DNA of 35,382 nt from Mycobacterium asiaticum. Lineage in GTDB: Bacteria; Actinomycetota; Actinomycetes; Mycobacteriales; Mycobacteriaceae. Within the stretch, counting starts at the first letter, position 1. Each line of letters starts with the position of its first letter. Of the stretch, positions 32,488 through 35,382 are shown one piece after another. The DNA lies in the NCBI RefSeq assembly GCF_001668675.1, contig NZ_LZKQ01000287.1, forward strand, positions 1 through 35,382. The letters run 5' to 3'. The translations under genes were made by a program, and so were the position numbers. The notes below the pieces were generated by a model. It was not told the origin of the DNA, searched no databases, and saw only the letters and a program-made list of their open reading frames with translations.

Positions 32488-34329
32488 CTATTTCTTGCCC
32501 TTGTCCCCCGAAGTCTCGGTGGACAGCGCCGCGACGAACGCTTCCTGCGGCACGTCCACCCGCCCAATGGTTTTCATCCGCTTCTTGCCCTCTTTCTGCT
32601 TCTCCAGCAGTTTGCGCTTGCGGGTGATGTCGCCGCCGTAGCACTTGGACAACACGTCCTTGCGGATGGCGCGGATGTTCTCTCGGGCAATGATTTTCGA
32701 ACCGATCGCGGCCTGCACCGGTACCTCGAACTGCTGGCGCGGGATCAGCTCCTTGAGCTTGGTGGTCATTTTGTTGCCGTAGGCGAATGCCGAATCCTTA
32801 TGGACGATGGCGCTGAACGCGTCGACAGCCTCGCCCTGCAACAGGATGTCGACCTTGACCAGCTGGGCTTCCTGCTCGCCGGCTTCCTCGTAGTCCAGGC
32901 TGGCATAACCACGGGTGCGCGACTTCAGCGAGTCGAAGAAGTCGAAGATGATCTCGCCCAACGGCATTGTGTAGCGCAGTTCCACCCGCTCCGGCGACAG
33001 ATAGTCCATGCCGCCCAGCTCGCCGCGGCGTGACTGGCTCAATTCCATGATGGTTCCGATGAATTCGCTCGGCGCGATGATCGTGGTTTTCACGATCGGC
33101 TCGTAGACCGTGCGGATCTTGCCCTCCGGCCAGTCCGACGGGTTCGTCACCACGATTTCACTGTTGTCCTCTTTTTCGACCCGGTACACGACGTTCGGCG
33201 ACGTCGAGATCAGGTCGAGGTCGAACTCGCGCTCCAGACGCTCGCGGGTGATCTCCATGTGCAGCAAACCCAGGAAGCCGCACCGGAATCCGAAGCCCAG
33301 TGCCACCGATGTCTCCGGCTCGTAGGTCAGGGCCGCGTCGTTGAGCTGTAGCTTGTCCAGCGCGTCACGCAGGTTCGGGTAGTCGGATCCGTCGACCGGA
33401 TACAGGCCGGAGTAGACCATCGGCTTCGGTTCCCGGTAACCGGTGAGTGCCTCCTTGGCGCCATTGCGCGCGGTGGTCACGGTGTCACCGACCTTGGACT
33501 GGCGGACATCCTTGACGCCGGTGATCAGGTACCCCACCTCCCCGACGCCCAGGCCCGCACTGGCTTTCGGTTCCGGGGAGACGATGCCGACCTCGAGCAG
33601 CTCGTGGGTGGCGCCGGTGGACATCATCGCGATGCGCTCGCGTGGGGTGATCTTGCCGTCGACCACACGCACGTAGGTGACCACGCCGCGGTAGATGTCG
33701 TAGACGGAGTCGAAGATCATGGCGCGGGTGGGGGCGTCGGCGTCGCCCTGCGGGGGCGGCACCTCGCGCACCACGTGGTCGAGCAGGTCGGCGACGCCCT
33801 CGCCGGTCTTGCCCGACACCCGCAACACGTCGCTCGGCTCGCAGCCGATGATGTGGGCGATTTCGCCGGCGTAGCGGTCCGGGTCGGCTGCCGGCAGGTC
33901 GATCTTGTTGAGCACCGGGATGATGTGCAGGTCGCGGTCGAGTGCCAGATAGAGATTGGCCAGCGTCTGGGCTTCGATGCCCTGGGCGGCGTCGACCAGC
34001 AGTACCGCGCCCTCGCACGCCTCGAGCGCCCGGGACACCTCGTAGGTGAAGTCGACGTGGCCAGGGGTGTCGATCAGGTGCAGAACATGGTCCACCCCAT
34101 CGACTTGCCAGGGCAGCCGGACGTTCTGGGCTTTGATGGTGATCCCGCGTTCCCGCTCGATGTCCATCCGGTCCAGGTACTGGGCACGCATCGAGCGCTC
34201 GTCGACCACTCCGGTCAACTGCAGCATGCGGTCGGCCAGCGTCGACTTGCCGTGGTCGATGTGAGCGATGATGCAGAAGTTCCGAATCTGCGCCGGCGCA
34301 GTGAAGGTTTTGTCGGCGAAACTGCTGAT
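32488..34329 (-). CDS. lepA: LepA (EF-4), ribosome-associated elongation GTPase, with a non-standard start
   Basis: A GTPase of about 613 residues that binds the ribosome like EF-G. G1 is AHIDHGKST, followed by [17 protein letters not shown] (G2), DTPGHVDF (G3), NKIDLP (G4) and SGKTG (G5); the C-terminal EF-4-specific domain ends [19 protein letters not shown]. The first in-frame ATG (34227) lies after the P-loop and would cut off the G1 motif, so it cannot be the start. Upstream in frame ([28 protein letters not shown]) there is no ATG, GTG or TTG. The best start is ATC 34329, 6 bases after AGGAG (34336-34340). A two-lipoprotein tail follows. The identity is certain; the start codon is inferred. 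Confidence 0.93.
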   Translation of the reverse strand: MSSFADKTFTAPAQIRNFCIIAHIDHGKSTLADRMLQLTGVVDERSMRAQYLDRMDIERERGITIKAQNVRLPWQVDGVDHVLHLIDTPGHVDFTYEVSRALEACEGAVLLVDAAQGIEAQTLANLYLALDRDLHIIPVLNKIDLPAADPDRYAGEIAHIIGCEPSDVLRVSGKTGEGVADLLDHVVREVPPPQGDADAPTRAMIFDSVYDIYRGVVTYVRVVDGKITPRERIAMMSTGATHELLEVGIVSPEPKASAGLGVGEVGYLITGVKDVRQSKVGDTVTTARNGAKEALTGYREPKPMVYSGLYPVDGSDYPNLRDALDKLQLNDAALTYEPETSVALGFGFRCGFLGLLHMEITRERLEREFDLDLISTSPNVVYRVEKEDNSEIVVTNPSDWPEGKIRTVYEPIVKTTIIAPSEFIGTIMELSQSRRGELGGMDYLSPERVELRYTMPLGEIIFDFFDSLKSRTRGYASLDYEEAGEQEAQLVKVDILLQGEAVDAFSAIVHKDSAFAYGNKMTTKLKELIPRQQFEVPVQAAIGSKIIARENIRAIRKDVLSKCYGGDITRKRKLLEKQKEGKKRMKTIGRVDVPQEAFVAALSTETSGDKGKK

Positions 34330-34365
34330 GGGAATCTCCTGGTCGAGCGGTTGATGAGTAAGCCC

Positions 34366-34396
34366 AGCGTATCGGTGCTCAACGGCCGGAACACAA
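34366..34396 (-). promoter_or_regulatory. Candidate lepA promoter
   Basis: On the minus strand TTGTGT (34396-34391) and TACGCT (34371-34366, TANNNT) are 19 bases apart. Transcription would start near 34359, about 30 bases before the proposed ATC start, with AGGAG between. This limits the lepA start to the region downstream of about 34359. Confidence 0.45.
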
Positions 34397-34428
34397 TTGT
34401 GGTTTCGGAGCGGGTCTGGCTGCGCGTC

Positions 34429-34434
34429 TATGCT
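34429..34434 (+). promoter_or_regulatory. Predicted -10 (TATGCT) of a leaderless PemK/MazF-like gene
   Basis: TATGCT is followed by 6 bases (GCAAAC) and ATG 34441, with no Shine-Dalgarno, as expected for a leaderless transcript. Confidence 0.6.
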
Positions 34435-34440
34435 GCAAAC

Positions 34441-35052
34441 ATGGCACCGGACAGGAAGACGCCCGGCAAGTCACAGTGGAAGACGTTCCAGCGGTTTGCG
34501 GAGAACCTCGTCAACGAGGCTCCGAAAGTCGTCCAGCGACTGCAGAACACGCAGGAAACGCTGCGGACCATCCAGCAAGCCGTGAAGATCACCGCCAACA
34601 TCATGACGATGGGCCTGCCGGCCGCGCCCGCCGAGATCACCGCCGGCCGCCCGGTGACCAAGACCAGCTTTCCCACCGCGCAGCGGGCCCGCAAGGTGGT
34701 GTACGCGCCGGATCTCGACGGCCGGGCGGATCCCGGCGAGATCGTGTGGACCTGGGTGGTCTACGAGGATGACCCGACGCGCGGCAAGGACCGGCCGGTG
34801 CTCGTGGTGGGCCGGGACCGCAGCGTGCTGCTGGGGTTGATGTTGTCCAGCCAGGAACGCCGCGACGACGACCGGGACTGGGTCAAGATCGGCTCCGGTG
34901 ACTGGGACTACGAGGGCAGAGCGAGCTGGGTGCGGCTGGACCGGGTGCTCGACGTGCCCGAGGAAGGCATTCGCCGCGAGGGCGCGATCCTGGATCGGGA
35001 GACCTTCGACGTGGTGGCCGCCCGGCTGCGGGCTGAATACTCCTGGCGCTAG
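34441..35052 (+). CDS. PemK/MazF-fold protein (Rv2405-like)
   Basis: A 203-residue protein from ATG 34441. The first 75 residues are basic and helical ([20 protein letters not shown]...). The rest resembles the PemK/MazF barrel: [15 protein letters not shown], then [20 protein letters not shown], and a C-terminal [17 protein letters not shown] corresponding to the conserved strand and turn. M. tuberculosis Rv2405 sits in the same place beside lepA. MazF relatives cleave RNA, but no antitoxin gene is adjacent, the N-terminal extension is unusual and the gene keeps its position in another mycobacterial genome, so a housekeeping role is as likely as a toxin. It is divergent from lepA. Confidence 0.78.
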   Translation: MAPDRKTPGKSQWKTFQRFAENLVNEAPKVVQRLQNTQETLRTIQQAVKITANIMTMGLPAAPAEITAGRPVTKTSFPTAQRARKVVYAPDLDGRADPGEIVWTWVVYEDDPTRGKDRPVLVVGRDRSVLLGLMLSSQERRDDDRDWVKIGSGDWDYEGRASWVRLDRVLDVPEEGIRREGAILDRETFDVVAARLRAEYSWR

Positions 35053-35080
35053 TGCACTTTCTCGGCGAGGCGAATTCTGC

Positions 35081-35138
35081 GCGAGGCGAACCTGGCTGCC
35101 ATTTTCCGCTGCGAATTTCGCAGCCACGTTCGGCTCGC
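35081..35138. repeat. Long imperfect inverted repeat between convergent genes
   Basis: GCGAGGCGAACCTGGCTGC (35081-35099) and GCAGCCACGTTCGGCTCGC (35120-35138) are reverse complements with two mismatches in 19. A second perfect palindrome, GCTGCGAATTTCGCAGC (35108-35124), overlaps the spacer and right arm, so two alternative hairpins are possible. A partial extra copy of CGAGGCGAA lies at 35075-35083. It stands between the convergent PemK/MazF-like and CBS genes; a bidirectional terminator or a dispersed palindromic repeat are the main options. Confidence 0.65.
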
Positions 35139-35180
35139 GCGGCTGCATAAGCCCGGACGCGCAGTACGCGTGGCGCTGAG

Positions 35181-35382
35181 TTATCCCTGCGTGATGTAGG
35201 ACTGCAGCTGCTGCTGCTCGGCTTCCAGTTCGCCCATCCGGGTCTTCACCACGTCACCGATGCTGACGATGCCGATCAGCTTGCGGCCGTCGAGCACCGG
35301 CACGTGCCGCACCCGGTTCTGGGTCATCAGCACGCTGACGCTGTCCACCGTGTCCGACTTCGTGCAGGTCGTGACGGCGTTG
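35181..35382 (-). CDS. CBS-domain protein, C-terminal part (5-prime end outside the window)
   Basis: The last 66 codons of a minus-strand gene ending with TAA at 35181-35183. The visible part is the second CBS motif: SVLMTQNRVRHVPVLDGRKL followed by IGIVSIGDVVK, then a polar tail with EAEQQQLQSYITQG. CBS pairs bind adenine nucleotides. M. tuberculosis Rv2406c, a stand-alone two-CBS protein, lies at this position relative to Rv2405. The first CBS motif and the start are beyond the window edge. Confidence 0.88.
   Translation of the reverse strand, partial: NAVTTCTKSDTVDSVSVLMTQNRVRHVPVLDGRKLIGIVSIGDVVKTRMGELEAEQQQLQSYITQG

Noticed and set aside
32486..32644. 53-residue N-terminal extension of the second lipoprotein
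   Set aside because: It reads through the end of lepA in another frame and would bury the signal peptide; ATG 32485 gives a proper lipoprotein signal.

Overview
The window is a stretch of a high-GC actinobacterial chromosome, almost certainly a Mycobacterium. It carries the mycobactin genes mbtC, mbtD, mbtG, mbtH, mbtA and mbtI, an MmpS/MmpL pair, LppR-type lipoproteins with a PknH-like sensor domain, an assimilatory sulfite and sulfate module (nirA-cysH-che1 and subI-cysT-cysW-cysA), a GH15 trehalase-like gene, lepA and a CBS-domain gene. From memory, the backbone from mbtI to the CBS gene follows the order of the M. tuberculosis Rv2386c-Rv2406c region. I cannot name the species.

Layout. 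(1) 1-6.5 kb, siderophore genes: the end of mbtC and all of mbtD on plus, then mbtG-mbtH on minus, then mbtA on plus. The order differs from the M. tuberculosis cluster: mbtD abuts mbtH tail to tail, and mbtE/mbtF are not where expected. (2) 6.6-10.4 kb: a three-gene operon of a small unknown membrane protein, MmpS and an MmpL4/5-like MmpL, probably a siderophore exporter. (3) 10.6-11.6 kb: a kinase-fold protein lacking the catalytic Asp and the DFG motif (a pseudokinase) with a Cys-rich N-terminus. (4) 11.8-16.1 kb: a tight oxidative operon of a short-chain dehydrogenase, a ferritin-like diiron protein, a Baeyer-Villiger-type flavin monooxygenase and a MerR-type regulator. Blocks 2-4 separate mbtA from mbtI and look like accessory content. 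(5) 16.1-20.6 kb: mbtI with an IdeR-type box, a small conserved-looking ORF, a structured non-coding stretch, an SbtA-like transporter and hemW. (6) 20.7-28.5 kb: sulfur assimilation. A Cys-rich leader peptide precedes nirA-cysH-che1 on plus, and a second Cys-rich, apparently leaderless small ORF precedes subI-cysT-cysW-cysA on minus. (7) 28.5-35.4 kb: two very small membrane proteins, the GH15 enzyme, two related lipoproteins downstream of lepA, a PemK/MazF-like protein and a CBS-domain gene.

How the genes work together. MbtI makes salicylate, MbtA activates it, MbtC/MbtD contribute the polyketide part, MbtG hydroxylates lysine and MbtH assists the NRPSs; the MmpS/MmpL pair would export the product. 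Iron-box-like palindromes in front of mbtA/mbtG and mbtI point to IdeR control. Sulfate is imported by SubI-CysTWA, APS is reduced by CysH, sulfite by NirA, and Che1 supplies iron to siroheme for NirA. The two Cys-codon-rich leader ORFs suggest that import and reduction are both gated by cysteine or Cys-tRNA supply.

The best candidates for something undescribed are the Cys-rich leader before subI, the three-component exporter operon inside the mycobactin locus, the pseudokinase, the embedded diiron/BVMO operon, and a lepA gene that has no in-frame ATG, GTG or TTG at its proper start. All calls come from reading the sequence and from memory of protein families; no searches were run.
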